Below are positions 1-7,687 of a stretch of 37,107 nucleotides of DNA, piece by piece (within the stretch, counting starts at the first letter, position 1; each line of letters begins with the position of its first letter). The notes under the pieces are model-generated. The model worked only from the letters and a program-made list of their open reading frames with translations. It was not told the DNA's origin and did not search any database. The position numbers and the translations under genes are program-made. The stretch comes from Chitinophagaceae bacterium (GTDB taxonomy: Bacteria; Bacteroidota; Bacteroidia; Chitinophagales; REEL01). The stretch covers positions 1-37,107 of the forward strand of contig REEL01000073.1 in NCBI GenBank assembly GCA_007695095.1. Reading direction: 5' to 3'.

Positions 1-761
1 TAGTAAATTGGATGCGAGTTGGATTTATTCATGGTGTTATGAATACGGACAATGTCTCAATAAGTGGTGAAACCTTTGATTATGGACCTTGCGCTTTCTT
101 AAATTCTTATCATCCGGAAACAGTTTTTAGTTCTATTGATGTCAATGGTAGATATTCATTTGGTAATCAATCCAAAATTTTAAAATGGAATCTGATTAAA
201 TTAGCTCAAACATTGCTTCCGTTAATTGATACCAATCAAGAAAATGCAATATTATTGGCACAGCAAACTTTAGATAAGTTTGACACACTCCGGGATGATT
301 ATTTTTATACTATTATGCTAAACAAAATTGGTATAGAAAATAAAACAAAAGACGATCGATTTTTGGTAAATGAACTTTTAGATTTAATGCAAAAATTGAA
401 TCTGGACTACACAAATACATTTGCAGCTTTTTCACAGGAAATTGAAATCTTATTTAAACCTTTAAGTAACAACCCCTTGATGAAAGAGTGGCTTAAAAAA
501 TGGGAAAAAAGAATTAATCAAAACTCTAATGGCATAGAAACTGCAAAAAACATTATGAAAAACTACAACCCGATTTTTATCCCAAGAAATCATAAAGTTG
601 AGAAAGTCTTAAATAATGCTTGTAACGGGGATTATAGTGATTTTAATACATTCATGAATATTTTGAAATCACCTTACAGTTTTAAAGATGAGTTTCATAG
701 TTATTTAGATACCCCAAACCCGGATTTTGAAAATGAATATCAAACTTTTTGCGGTACATAG
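1..761 (+). CDS. selO: Protein adenylyltransferase SelO (YdiU/UPF0061), 5' end cut by window
   Basis: SelO is a pseudokinase-fold enzyme that transfers AMP from ATP to protein hydroxyls and is linked to redox stress. Only the C-terminal half is present: the frame is open to base 3 with no stop, so the ATG at 12 is internal (V-N-W-M-R-V-G-F). The active-site block HGVMNTDN is followed by DYGP, with the TDN Asp and the DYGP Asp ten residues apart, as known for the catalytic base and the metal-binding Asp of the family. The C-terminus ends Cys-Gly-Thr, which puts a Cys at the third-from-last position where animal SELO has selenocysteine. A hairpin follows at 780. Family assignment is strong; the N-terminal nucleotide-binding residues lie outside the window. 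Confidence 0.93.
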   Translation, partial: VNWMRVGFIHGVMNTDNVSISGETFDYGPCAFLNSYHPETVFSSIDVNGRYSFGNQSKILKWNLIKLAQTLLPLIDTNQENAILLAQQTLDKFDTLRDDYFYTIMLNKIGIENKTKDDRFLVNELLDLMQKLNLDYTNTFAAFSQEIEILFKPLSNNPLMKEWLKKWEKRINQNSNGIETAKNIMKNYNPIFIPRNHKVEKVLNNACNGDYSDFNTFMNILKSPYSFKDEFHSYLDTPNPDFENEYQTFCGT

Positions 762-779
762 CTTCTGGAAATTTTAAAA

Positions 780-808
780 ATAGATAACAATTCACTCTTG
801 TTATCTAT
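780..808. terminator. Hairpin after selO, possible terminator
   Basis: A perfect 11-bp inverted repeat (ATAGATAACAA at 780-790 and TTGTTATCTAT at 798-808, loop of 7) begins 19 bases after the selO stop. It is AT-rich and lacks a clean T-tract on the plus side, so a terminator role is plausible but not certain. Confidence 0.45.
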
Positions 809-1115
809 ATCAGTCAAATGATTAATTAGGCAAAAGTCATATTTAAACCCTATATAAACAGGATAAATCAATAAATGATTTTGCTAAAAATTTAGTAAGC
901 TTATAGTTTTATTTAATACAAAATCAAAGCCTTCAATAGCCAAAATAAATATCTGTAAATATTTCATAGCTTTGATTTATTAAGGTGAATCGATATATAC
1001 CTCCACATGGCAGTTGTGAACAAATCGACACGAATTGAGCTTATATACGAGATTAGTACCTTTTCATAAAAATTAATTTCACAGCATTCTTTCTTTTTCA
1101 ACTTACTGCAAATTT
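809..1115. other. Gene-free stretch between selO and the methyltransferase gene
   Basis: No credible ORF was found. The only structure I see is a 10-bp inverted repeat, AAATCAAAGC at 921-930 and GCTTTGATTT at 969-978, separated by 38 bases. Base composition is very AT-rich. The promoter of the methyltransferase gene presumably lies here, but I could not identify a convincing TAnnTTTG element in the right orientation. Confidence 0.4.
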
Positions 1116-2048
1116 ATGAATCAATCTAAGTCAATCTTTTGTCCTGTTTGTAAAAGTGTCAATCATTCGTATTATATTTCTACCCATGCATTGATGCATA
1201 AGCCAAATGAAGAATGCTACACATTTAATAAGTGTGGATCTTGTGAATCCGTTTTTCTGACAAATAGAGTGGAAGAAAAAGAGTTAGGCAATTATTACAC
1301 AGATCATTATTTGCCCTATCAAGGTTCTGCTGCCTGGGGTAAGTTTAGCTCATTTGTAGAGGGCAGCCAAAGAAAATTAGATTCGAGAAGAGTTGATTTT
1401 ATAGCCAATCTAAAAAGAAGTAATAAAGAATTCAGCATACTTGATGTGGGTTGCGGGAAACCAAGTTTTTTGGACTTGGTACAGCGCAGATTAAACGCTG
1501 AATGTACAGGCATTGATTTCTCTGATAATGGTTGGAAAAATGATTCATATGAAAATATTGAGCTGTTAAAAACTACATTTGCTCAATTCGAGACCGGCCG
1601 CTTGTTTGACATAATCACACTTTGGCATTATCTCGAACACGATTATAACTTACCGGAAACTGTCAACAAACTGTATAATTGCCTAAAGCCGGGGGGTAAA
1701 TTAGTTATTGAAGTGCCTGATTATATGAGTATCAGTGCTAAATGGCAAAAAACTTATTGGCAGGGCTGGCATAGTCCAAGGCATCTCTCACTTTTTTCCA
1801 AAAAAGGTTTCCAAGCCTTGTTTACTGATGATAAATGGAAAATAAGCAAGCATTTAAGGTATGGCACATTGGATGCCTTTACGCTTTGGTGGCTTGGTAA
1901 AATGGAAGAGAAAAAAATAAATTGGTCTGCCTCTATGGAAAAAGAGTTTTGGCCACTGGTATTCTTAAAAGTAATAAGCTTTCCGTTTTTCCTTTTTGAA
2001 AAAGTTTTTCCAATGGGCATACAACTTATAGTCATTGAAAAAAAATAA
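1116..2048 (+). CDS. Class I SAM-dependent methyltransferase with N-terminal zinc ribbon
   Basis: A 310-residue Methyltransf_23-type enzyme. The N-terminus has two CxxC knuckles (C9/C12 and C40/C43), which look like a zinc ribbon. The SAM-binding motif I is LDVGCGKP starting at residue 109, followed by an acidic strand end (CTGIDF) and a FDIITLWHYLEH segment typical of motif IV and post-IV. The C-terminal portion is hydrophobic and aromatic and may sit at the membrane. Such proteins are common in Bacteroidota surface-polysaccharide regions, but no glycan genes surround it here, so the substrate is unknown. The next gene starts 46 bp downstream on the same strand, so the two may be co-transcribed. 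Confidence 0.85.
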   Translation: MNQSKSIFCPVCKSVNHSYYISTHALMHKPNEECYTFNKCGSCESVFLTNRVEEKELGNYYTDHYLPYQGSAAWGKFSSFVEGSQRKLDSRRVDFIANLKRSNKEFSILDVGCGKPSFLDLVQRRLNAECTGIDFSDNGWKNDSYENIELLKTTFAQFETGRLFDIITLWHYLEHDYNLPETVNKLYNCLKPGGKLVIEVPDYMSISAKWQKTYWQGWHSPRHLSLFSKKGFQALFTDDKWKISKHLRYGTLDAFTLWWLGKMEEKKINWSASMEKEFWPLVFLKVISFPFFLFEKVFPMGIQLIVIEKK

Positions 2049-2094
2049 GTATCTATTTTTAAAACAATAGTACTCATCTAATCCTTTTCTATTA

Positions 2095-2799
2095 ATGAAT
2101 CAAATAACTACCTGTAGCTTTTTTAAGGTTGAGAGTATATCAAATAAATGGTGGGCTTTTAAACAAATGCAATTAGGTATCGGTGCATTAAGAAACGTTA
2201 GGGGTTTAACTTTTTTTAAATTACTGGGTTCAGGTGCCAAAAACGGTTTTAGTGCAATACCAAACTTTGGTACCTATGTGCTTATTTGTGTTTGGGTTTC
2301 TGAAGAGAGCGCTAAGCTTTTTTTAAAAGAAAATATTTTTTTTAAGTCTTATCAAAAAAGAAGTTGTGAAAACTTTACTGTTTATCTAAACTCTGCTGAA
2401 TCACATGGTAGTTGGGATGGTTATCAGCCATTTGAAAAAAACAGTAAAGTCCCGTCAGACAAACCGGTTTTGGTGTTAACAAGGGCAAGTATTAAATTCA
2501 CAAAATTGTGGTCCTTTTGGAGCAAAGTAGGTAAGGTTAGTAAAAGCTTAGAAAATTATGATGGAGTAGTATTTTCTATTGGTGTAGGTGAGTGGCCATT
2601 AATCCAACAAGCTACTATAAGCATTTGGCAGACACAAGCTGAAATGTTGGACTTCGCTTACAATAATCAGAAACACAAAGAGGTTATGCGACTAACCAGG
2701 AAGCTCAATTGGTATAAAGAAGAAATGTTTGCACGTTTTATACCTTATAAGTTTGAAGGAATCTGGAATGATAAAAATGTAGAGAGTTTATTGCAGTAA
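2095..2799 (+). CDS. Spheroidene monooxygenase-like protein (CrtA family)
   Basis: This 234-residue protein matches the CrtA family along its full length: an N-terminal TCSFFKVES segment, a GLTFFKLLGSG block (about residues 38-48), a G-x-WDGYQPF motif, LTRASIKF, a FSIGVGEWP block with QATISIWQ, and a WYKEEMFARF motif near the C-terminus. CrtA of purple bacteria is a haem-containing oxygenase that puts a keto group on acyclic carotenoids. Homologues occur in pigmented Bacteroidota. No crt genes are in this window, so the true substrate is not settled and I give no gene symbol. It has no signal peptide and is presumably cytoplasmic or membrane-associated. Confidence 0.8.
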   Translation: MNQITTCSFFKVESISNKWWAFKQMQLGIGALRNVRGLTFFKLLGSGAKNGFSAIPNFGTYVLICVWVSEESAKLFLKENIFFKSYQKRSCENFTVYLNSAESHGSWDGYQPFEKNSKVPSDKPVLVLTRASIKFTKLWSFWSKVGKVSKSLENYDGVVFSIGVGEWPLIQQATISIWQTQAEMLDFAYNNQKHKEVMRLTRKLNWYKEEMFARFIPYKFEGIWNDKNVESLLQ

Positions 2800-2909
2800 A
2801 AAATAAGAAAATAATCATTAGTCAATAAAATAGACCAATTCTAAAAACTTAAATAACTAAATAGTTGTTAAGTAAGCTCTACTTTTACAATCAATTAAAA
2901 ATAATAAAA

Positions 2910-3095
2910 ATGTTTAAGAAGTTTACGATTACTGACAAGCTCCTATTTGCTGCAGCATTTTTGTCGTTAATATTTGCCGAAATACTCTATTTTCAAGGAG
3001 AAAAAGAAGACGGTATTTTTATTGGGCTATGGGTTCCCACAATATTAGCATTTGGAATTTATTTAAAACTTATTAAAAATTCAAAAAATGATTGA
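2910..3095 (+). CDS. Small two-helix membrane protein
   Basis: A 61-residue protein if it starts at the ATG at 2910, which sits behind an A-rich leader and gives the sequence MFKKFTITDKLL. An earlier in-frame ATG at 2865 would add 15 residues that look like leader sequence. It has two hydrophobic segments (about residues 9-25 and 34-52) joined by a charged QGEKEDG loop, with a lysine-rich tail. I do not recognise a family. Its last eight bases overlap the start of the next tiny ORF. Confidence 0.5.
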   Translation: MFKKFTITDKLLFAAAFLSLIFAEILYFQGEKEDGIFIGLWVPTILAFGIYLKLIKNSKND

Positions 3096-3186
3096 GTTAA
3101 TACCCTATTTTGCCGGAATCATAACCTTGCTTTTTAGTCTTGGCTTTTTCTTAGCACTTAAAGAATTAAAGAAAAATAATTCATAA
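3088..3186 (+). CDS. 32-residue single-helix membrane peptide
   Basis: ATG at 3088, stop TAA at 3184-3186. The product starts MIELIPYFAGIITLLF and ends KELKKNNS: one hydrophobic helix of about 20 residues with a basic tail. The start lies inside the last codons of the preceding gene (8-bp overlap), the usual layout for translational coupling. It resembles the one-helix accessory subunits found with membrane complexes, but no partner complex is visible. It is small enough that chance cannot be excluded. Confidence 0.4.
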   Translation: MIELIPYFAGIITLLFSLGFFLALKELKKNNS

Positions 3187-3323
3187 CTTGTATTTCTTTT
3201 CTGTTTAAAAATTTATACTAAATTTACTTAAGTAATTTTATCTCAATATATTTACATTAGGTAAAAAATATATTAATAGATTACTGCTGTGAAAAAATTT
3301 ATAAATTTAATCTTATAACAAAG

Positions 3324-4934
3324 ATGAAACAAACACTTGTTGCTTTTGCTATATTAATTTTAAGCTGTTATATATTATCCGCTCAAAATTTCCTTGAAAC
3401 TGACCAGGTTATTTTAAAATTAAAAAATGAGAATAGTGGAGCTGATAAAATCATTGGAGAAAAGGTTGATTTAATAAATCGGGAATACAATGCTGTTAGT
3501 GTAAAAAAAATTTATGCGGGGATTAATAGTAATCAATTGATTTATGTAATCAAATTTCCGGAAGGTACAAATATCAAAGAAGTTATAGATGCATATTACA
3601 ATACGAATGAGGTTAAATATGCAGAACCTGACCATATAGGTTCGGGAGGTGGCAAGCCCGGTTTTAGTCCGAACGATTCATTATTCTATAGACAATGGGG
3701 GTTAAGAAATGATGGAACATTTTCTCTATCCCCTTCTACAGCGGGAGCAGATATTGATATGGAAAAAGCCTGGAACATAGAGCAAGGGGACTCTAATATT
3801 ATTGTGGCTATAATAGATACCGGAACAGATTTACTTCACCCTGAATTTGAAGGTAGAATATGGATAAATCATAATGAAATACCCGATAATGGAATAGATA
3901 ATGACAGCAATGGGTTTATAAATGATATAAATGGGTGGAATTTTGTAAATGATAGCAATGATCCAACTGATGATCACGGACATGGAACCAATGTTACCGG
4001 TATTATAGGAGCAAATGGAAACAATTCAATTGGGTACGCCGGTGTTGACTGGAATTGCAAGCTTATGATATTAAAAGGATTAGCCGCTAACAATCAGGGC
4101 TATTATTCATGGTGGGCTGAAGCTATTTATTATGCAGTAGATAATGGTGCAAGGGTAATCAATATGTCAATTGGAGGGACAAGTACTTCTGTAACACTTG
4201 AAAATGCCGTTAACTATGCTCTGGATAATGATGTTGTTGTTGTGGCATGTATGATGAATACAAACTCAAACACGGTTTTTTATCCCGCAGGTTTTAATGG
4301 AGTAATTGCAGTTGGTTCGACAAATTCAGATGACACAAGATCTAACCCTTTTTTTTGGAGTCCGGTAAGTGGAAGCAATTACGGTAGTCATATTTCTGTT
4401 GTTGCTCCCGGAAATTATATTTATGGCCTAGATTATCAATCAAACACAAACTATGACTCCTACTGGGGAGGGACTTCACAAGCAGCTCCATTGGTAGCCG
4501 GTCTTGCATCCCTATTACTGGCACAGAATCCATCTCTGAAGCCCGCAGAAATTAAATCAATTATTGAAACAACTGCTGAAGACCTCATTGGTGACCCAAA
4601 TGAAGATATACCCGGATGGGATCAGTATTACGGACATGGGAGGATTAATGCTTTTAGAGCTTTATCTAATTTCACAGGAATTCAATCAATAGATACAAAA
4701 ACAAATAATAGTTTTTTACTATTCCCCAACCCTACAAATCATACTTTTACAGTCATAACACCGCCTGCAGCCAAGCAAATAAATATTTTCAATTCACTTG
4801 GCCAACTAATTCTAAATAAAAATATACAAGAATTAATGTCGGAGAACTTTCAAATTTTAGAAAATGGTATTTACTACATACAAATCACAACCGATAGTGA
4901 AATAATCAGCCAAAAATTATTTGTAAATAACTAA
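3324..4934 (+). CDS. Secreted subtilisin-like serine protease (S8) with T9SS type A sorting domain
   Basis: A 536-residue exported protease. Residues 1-20 form a signal peptide (MKQTLVAFAILILSC...SAQ). Residues about 25-100 look like an I9-type propeptide ending YAEPDH. The S8 catalytic triad is complete: Asp165 in AIIDTGTD, His220 in GHGTNVTG and Ser385 in GGTSQAAP. The last ~75 residues (from LFPNPTNHTF to SQKLFVNN) match a type A C-terminal sorting domain, so export across the outer membrane by the T9SS is expected. It appears to be a single-gene unit. The 5' leader is AT-rich without a canonical promoter that I can identify. Confidence 0.9.
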   Translation: MKQTLVAFAILILSCYILSAQNFLETDQVILKLKNENSGADKIIGEKVDLINREYNAVSVKKIYAGINSNQLIYVIKFPEGTNIKEVIDAYYNTNEVKYAEPDHIGSGGGKPGFSPNDSLFYRQWGLRNDGTFSLSPSTAGADIDMEKAWNIEQGDSNIIVAIIDTGTDLLHPEFEGRIWINHNEIPDNGIDNDSNGFINDINGWNFVNDSNDPTDDHGHGTNVTGIIGANGNNSIGYAGVDWNCKLMILKGLAANNQGYYSWWAEAIYYAVDNGARVINMSIGGTSTSVTLENAVNYALDNDVVVVACMMNTNSNTVFYPAGFNGVIAVGSTNSDDTRSNPFFWSPVSGSNYGSHISVVAPGNYIYGLDYQSNTNYDSYWGGTSQAAPLVAGLASLLLAQNPSLKPAEIKSIIETTAEDLIGDPNEDIPGWDQYYGHGRINAFRALSNFTGIQSIDTKTNNSFLLFPNPTNHTFTVITPPAAKQINIFNSLGQLILNKNIQELMSENFQILENGIYYIQITTDSEIISQKLFVNN

Positions 4935-5292
4935 TCGGTCATTTACTAAACAAGTAACTTAGATTTTCTGACAATCAATTAAAGGCAAATCAATGTGTTT
5001 ATAAATATTATTTACAATAGCTTTGAATCAGTTCACATAAATAAAACCACCAATCAGTAATATGAAATTAATTCAACTACATTTTAATATCCTTTAAAAG
5101 GGATGATTAAGTATAAATTTTTGCCTACTTTTAATTAGTTAATAGTATTTGATACAGATTGAAAAATACAAGTATAAAATTTTACTTTTTTTTACTATCA
5201 AATCAAAAAAAGAATAGTGGAGATCAGCAACCACTTTAAAAAACGAGGCGTAACTGAAAAGCCAAATGAGTAAGAATTAATAAAAAAACAAA
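4935..5292. other. Gene-free AT-rich stretch
   Basis: I see no ORF, repeat or clear hairpin here. It must contain the 3' end of the protease transcript and the promoter of the DoxX-like pair, but no TTTG / TAnnTTTG pair is convincing. Confidence 0.4.
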
Positions 5293-5640
5293 ATGGAAAT
5301 TCTATCTATAATTATGCAAGTCATCGTTGCTGTTTCAATTCTTATTGTATGGGTTTTTCGTTACGACAATATTGTAAAAGAATTTAATGAATATGGCTTG
5401 AGTGATTTGACACGCACAATGGTTGGCTCAATGAAAATAGTATTGGCAACATTACTGGTAGCAGGAATATGGTATCCTTCTTTGGTTCTTATTCCGGCCC
5501 TTTTGATGGCTTTACTTATGCTTGGAGCACAATATTTTCATTTCAAAGTTAGTAACCCCTGGCTGAAGCGTATACCTTCATTATTTCTTTTTATTCTATG
5601 CCTCCTTATTGCTGCTATCTCCCTCAATTTAATTCCTTAA
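5293..5640 (+). CDS. DoxX-like four-helix membrane protein (first of tandem pair)
   Basis: A 115-residue inner-membrane protein with four predicted helices. An N-terminal helix is followed by FRYDNIVKEFNEYGL, a helix around KIVLATLLVAGIW, and two more hydrophobic segments. The pattern of a short charged loop after helix 1, with a conserved G/K before helix 2, fits the DoxX/DoxD-like superfamily. The function of these small members is not established; they often accompany stress or oxidoreductase genes. The stop codon shares one base with the start codon of the next, similarly sized gene. Confidence 0.65.
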   Translation: MEILSIIMQVIVAVSILIVWVFRYDNIVKEFNEYGLSDLTRTMVGSMKIVLATLLVAGIWYPSLVLIPALLMALLMLGAQYFHFKVSNPWLKRIPSLFLFILCLLIAAISLNLIP

Positions 5641-5990
5641 TGCTTTTTCGGGAATTATTGATTCTACTTTCAAGCTTCTCTTTTTTAGCTTACGGTATTA
5701 CTTATTTTACCTCTCCAAAAATGAAAGCTGAATTTGCCCGCTTTGGCCTGAAGAGATTAGGTGCACTTACTGCAATTTTAGAGATTCTGGGTGCTTTAGG
5801 TTTACTGGTTGGTTTAATGTTTAACTCTATTTTACTCTTATCTTCCGGAGGACTGGCTTTACTAATGTTTTTCGGAATATTAGCGAGACTTAGAGTTAAA
5901 GACGATTTTTTATCCTTCTTACCTGCTTTATTTTTTCTTGCACTTAATTCCTATATTTTTTTTGAGTCTATGAAGCTAATACAAAGTTAA
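5640..5990 (+). CDS. DoxX-like four-helix membrane protein (second of tandem pair)
   Basis: A 116-residue membrane protein. I take the start at 5640 (TA-ATG, one base shared with the preceding stop) rather than the upstream in-frame ATG at 5598, because the 14 extra residues lie inside the preceding gene and are not membrane-like. The four-helix layout, the SPKMKAEFARFGL loop after helix 1 and the LEILGALGLLVG second helix mirror the upstream protein, suggesting an ancient tandem duplication and perhaps a heterodimer. TAATG coupling implies equal expression. Confidence 0.65.
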   Translation: MLFRELLILLSSFSFLAYGITYFTSPKMKAEFARFGLKRLGALTAILEILGALGLLVGLMFNSILLLSSGGLALLMFFGILARLRVKDDFLSFLPALFFLALNSYIFFESMKLIQS

Positions 5991-6217
5991 AGGATCATTT
6001 GTTGCTTCTATGAAGAAACTAACAATTCCTCTTATAAAGTTTATAATTACAAAAAAAGAATAAGACCTAAAGACATTTATCAAAGCATTTGTGCCGGAAG
6101 AAAACTAATTTATAATCCGCTTAAAAAAATATTGATTTTAGGAGACCGGTGCTGTTGAAAAAAAAATAAAATTAAGCATTTTACTAAACCTGTATTCTTA
6201 ATAGTGATTGATAATGA

Positions 6218-6367
6218 TGTTTTTTTCAGGGTGACGCCGCAGTAGAAAGAGCCAAATCAATTTTCCAAAGCATAGCAGATATTCATATTTTAAAAGGCAG
6301 CAAACATAAGCCAAGCGCTGACAAGTATACTGAAATTCAACAAAAGATTGAACAATGGATTGGCTAA
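6218..6367 (+). pseudogene. Remnant of an unrecognised gene, no start codon
   Basis: The frame is open for 49 codons after a stop at 6215. It encodes a helical, charged peptide containing GDAAVERAKSIFQSIADI and ending KIEQWIG. There is no ATG in frame. The composition looks like the C-terminal end of a real protein, but I do not recognise the family. Confidence 0.35.
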
Positions 6368-6509
6368 AACAACCTATTTAAAGAAAGCCGAACCTCCTGC
6401 AAATGAAGTAATGGTAGATAAAACCTGGATTTTTAAAAAAGGGAAAGACGGTAAATTAAAAATTATCGTGCATAAATCTGCCATAGCATACTCTTCTCAG
6501 GCTAATTAA
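6366..6509 (+). pseudogene. Remnant resembling C-terminus of a SnoaL/NTF2-like protein
   Basis: The open frame ends at TAA 6507-6509, with an in-frame ATG at 6411 that would give only 32 residues. The peptide contains VDKTWIFKKGKDGKLKIIV followed by HKSAIAYSS. This W-x-F-K-K...DGKL-x-I-x-x-HKS pattern resembles the last strands of SnoaL-like/NTF2-like proteins. The N-terminal part of such a domain is absent, so I read it as a decayed copy. The family call is from memory and moderate at best. Confidence 0.4.
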
Positions 6510-6738
6510 ATTAGTATAGGCTTTGACGATATAATCTTTTGAAAGTATTATTATTTTTATTAACTTAGGGATATAGCAATTCATACCTTGAAGCTTTGCA
6601 ATAAGTATATTTACACTCATAGGTCATCTGTTTAGGAAAATCACTATTGTATCATTCTCTTTCACATAAATTAAGATTAGAAAAGAGAGTGAAATATTTC
6701 ATTACACATAAACTTCAAAATAAATAAAACAAAATATT

Positions 6739-7137
6739 ATGGAAAACAAATCTAATGATGCAACCTCAAAAAGACCGGAAGGGAATCGGCTGTTAAATGC
6801 CCCGCTGGTAGAAATGAACTTACAAAATTTCATTGATCAAATAAAAAACGAAGCTACATGGAAAGAAAGTGATCACAATGCTGTAACGATTTTTAAATCA
6901 GATACACTTCGCATAGTAATAATCGGACTGCATGAAAATGCAGAACTAAAACCACACAAAGCAAATGGTGTAATTAGCGTACAAGTTTTAGAAGGCAAAA
7001 TACATTTTATCAGCGGAAAGCAAAAGCTTATCCTTGAAAAAGGGCAAATGATAGCATTACAAGAAAATATTACGCATAGTGTGGTAGCATTGAAGGAAAG
7101 TTTTTTCTTGCTTACTCTTTCAATAAACAAAACTTAA
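6739..7137 (+). CDS. Cupin-domain protein
   Basis: A 132-residue single-domain cupin. An N-terminal helix (about residues 24-38, VEMNLQNFIDQIKNE) precedes a beta barrel. Motif 1 is degenerate: the usual HxH is H73-K-A-N, followed by GVISVQVLEGKIHF with the expected glutamate and glycine spacing. Motif 2 is GQMIALQENITHSV with His113. Loss of one motif-1 histidine may mean altered metal binding. No signal peptide, so cytoplasmic. It is followed by a strong two-way terminator. The nearby SnoaL-like remnant and DoxX genes suggest a former stress-related cluster, which is inference. Confidence 0.8.
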   Translation: MENKSNDATSKRPEGNRLLNAPLVEMNLQNFIDQIKNEATWKESDHNAVTIFKSDTLRIVIIGLHENAELKPHKANGVISVQVLEGKIHFISGKQKLILEKGQMIALQENITHSVVALKESFFLLTLSINKT

Positions 7138-7206
7138 AATAAAAGCAGGAATACTTACCCGTTAAAACTTCAATCATTTAAACCAATAAATTGAATAATC
7201 TGCAAA

Positions 7207-7246
7207 TTAAAAAGGGTGTCTGTAAATATACAGACACCCTTTTTAA
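7207..7246. terminator. Strong bidirectional terminator
   Basis: A perfect 18-bp stem: the core AGGGTGTCTGTA pairs with TACAGACACCCT around a 4-base AATA loop (7225-7228), flanked by A-runs and T-runs on both strands. It lies between the cupin gene (plus) and the lipoprotein gene (minus), so it serves both convergent transcripts. Confidence 0.92.
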
Positions 7247-7262
7247 AAATTTGAACTAATTT

Positions 7263-7664
7263 TTACTGAGGAGTTGCTCCACCTCTTCTTCTCTGGTCTT
7301 CTTCACCGGTTCCGGTAGCTCCACCTCTTTCTCTTTGGTCACCATCAGTACCTGTTGCTCCACCTCTGTCTGTGTCAGTAGGAGTTTTAGGCTCTTCTTT
7401 TGGTGGTGGGGGTGGCGTTGATCTTGGTGCAGGTGCTGAAGCTCCTTTAGCTTCAAGTTGAGCTACAGCTGCTTCATAGTCAGCATATAATTCATTATAT
7501 AGCTCATCCCATTCTGCGTGCACAGCTTCTACTGCATCAGCAACTCTTTCATCACATTCTGCTCTTACTTCGTTTACCTCTGAAGTACAATCAGTACCGC
7601 AACTTGTCATTGTAGCGCCTATCAAGAGGCCGCCTGTTAAAATAGTTAATACTTGCTTTTTCAT
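7263..7664 (-). CDS. Small lipoprotein with coiled coil, proline stretch and RGGATG repeats
   Basis: A 133-residue product. The N-terminus is a lipoprotein signal with the lipobox Cys at residue 22 (ATMTSC). Residues about 27-73 are acidic and helical, probably a coiled coil. Then come a proline stretch (STPPPPPKEEP) and three copies of RGGAT separated by 13-14 residues of acidic or charged linker; two copies read RGGATGT. The repeats are visible in DNA as recurrent GCTCCACCTCT near 7271, 7319 and 7352. I do not recognise a family. It is probably an envelope-anchored protein in which the proline segment acts as a spacer and the repeat tail is exposed. A -7 promoter element lies just upstream. 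Confidence 0.7.
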   Translation of the reverse strand: MKKQVLTILTGGLLIGATMTSCGTDCTSEVNEVRAECDERVADAVEAVHAEWDELYNELYADYEAAVAQLEAKGASAPAPRSTPPPPPKEEPKTPTDTDRGGATGTDGDQRERGGATGTGEEDQRRRGGATPQ

Positions 7665-7687
7665 ATTTTTTTAATTTGGATTAAGTA

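Larger units (their letters stand above)
5991..6738. other. Long non-coding stretch with coding debris
   Basis: There is no intact gene in 748 bases. Parts still have coding-like codon use, and two short open segments lacking good starts are listed separately (6218-6367 and 6366-6509). The first 200 bases contain only a 17-codon ORF at 6011 and stop-rich sequence. The last 200 bases before the cupin are AT-rich and probably hold its promoter. Confidence 0.5.

Noticed and set aside
12-14. ATG at 12 as start of the first gene
   Set aside because: The frame is open upstream to the window edge, and this ATG lies just before the conserved HGVMNTDN active-site block, so the gene is merely cut.
921-978. 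10-bp inverted repeat with 38-base loop considered as an RNA gene or terminator
   Set aside because: The loop is too long, no T-run follows, and such AT-only pairs arise easily in this composition.
1754-2077. 107-residue minus-strand ORF opposite the methyltransferase gene
   Set aside because: It lies antisense to conserved coding sequence and lacks any motif.
5598-5639. Upstream start of the second DoxX-like gene
   Set aside because: The extra 14 residues overlap the preceding gene and are not hydrophobic; the TA-ATG at 5640 gives a paralogue of matching length.
7268-7365. Recurrent GCTCCACCTCT considered as a short-repeat array
   Set aside because: There are only three degenerate copies at unequal spacing, encoding RGGAT in the lipoprotein.
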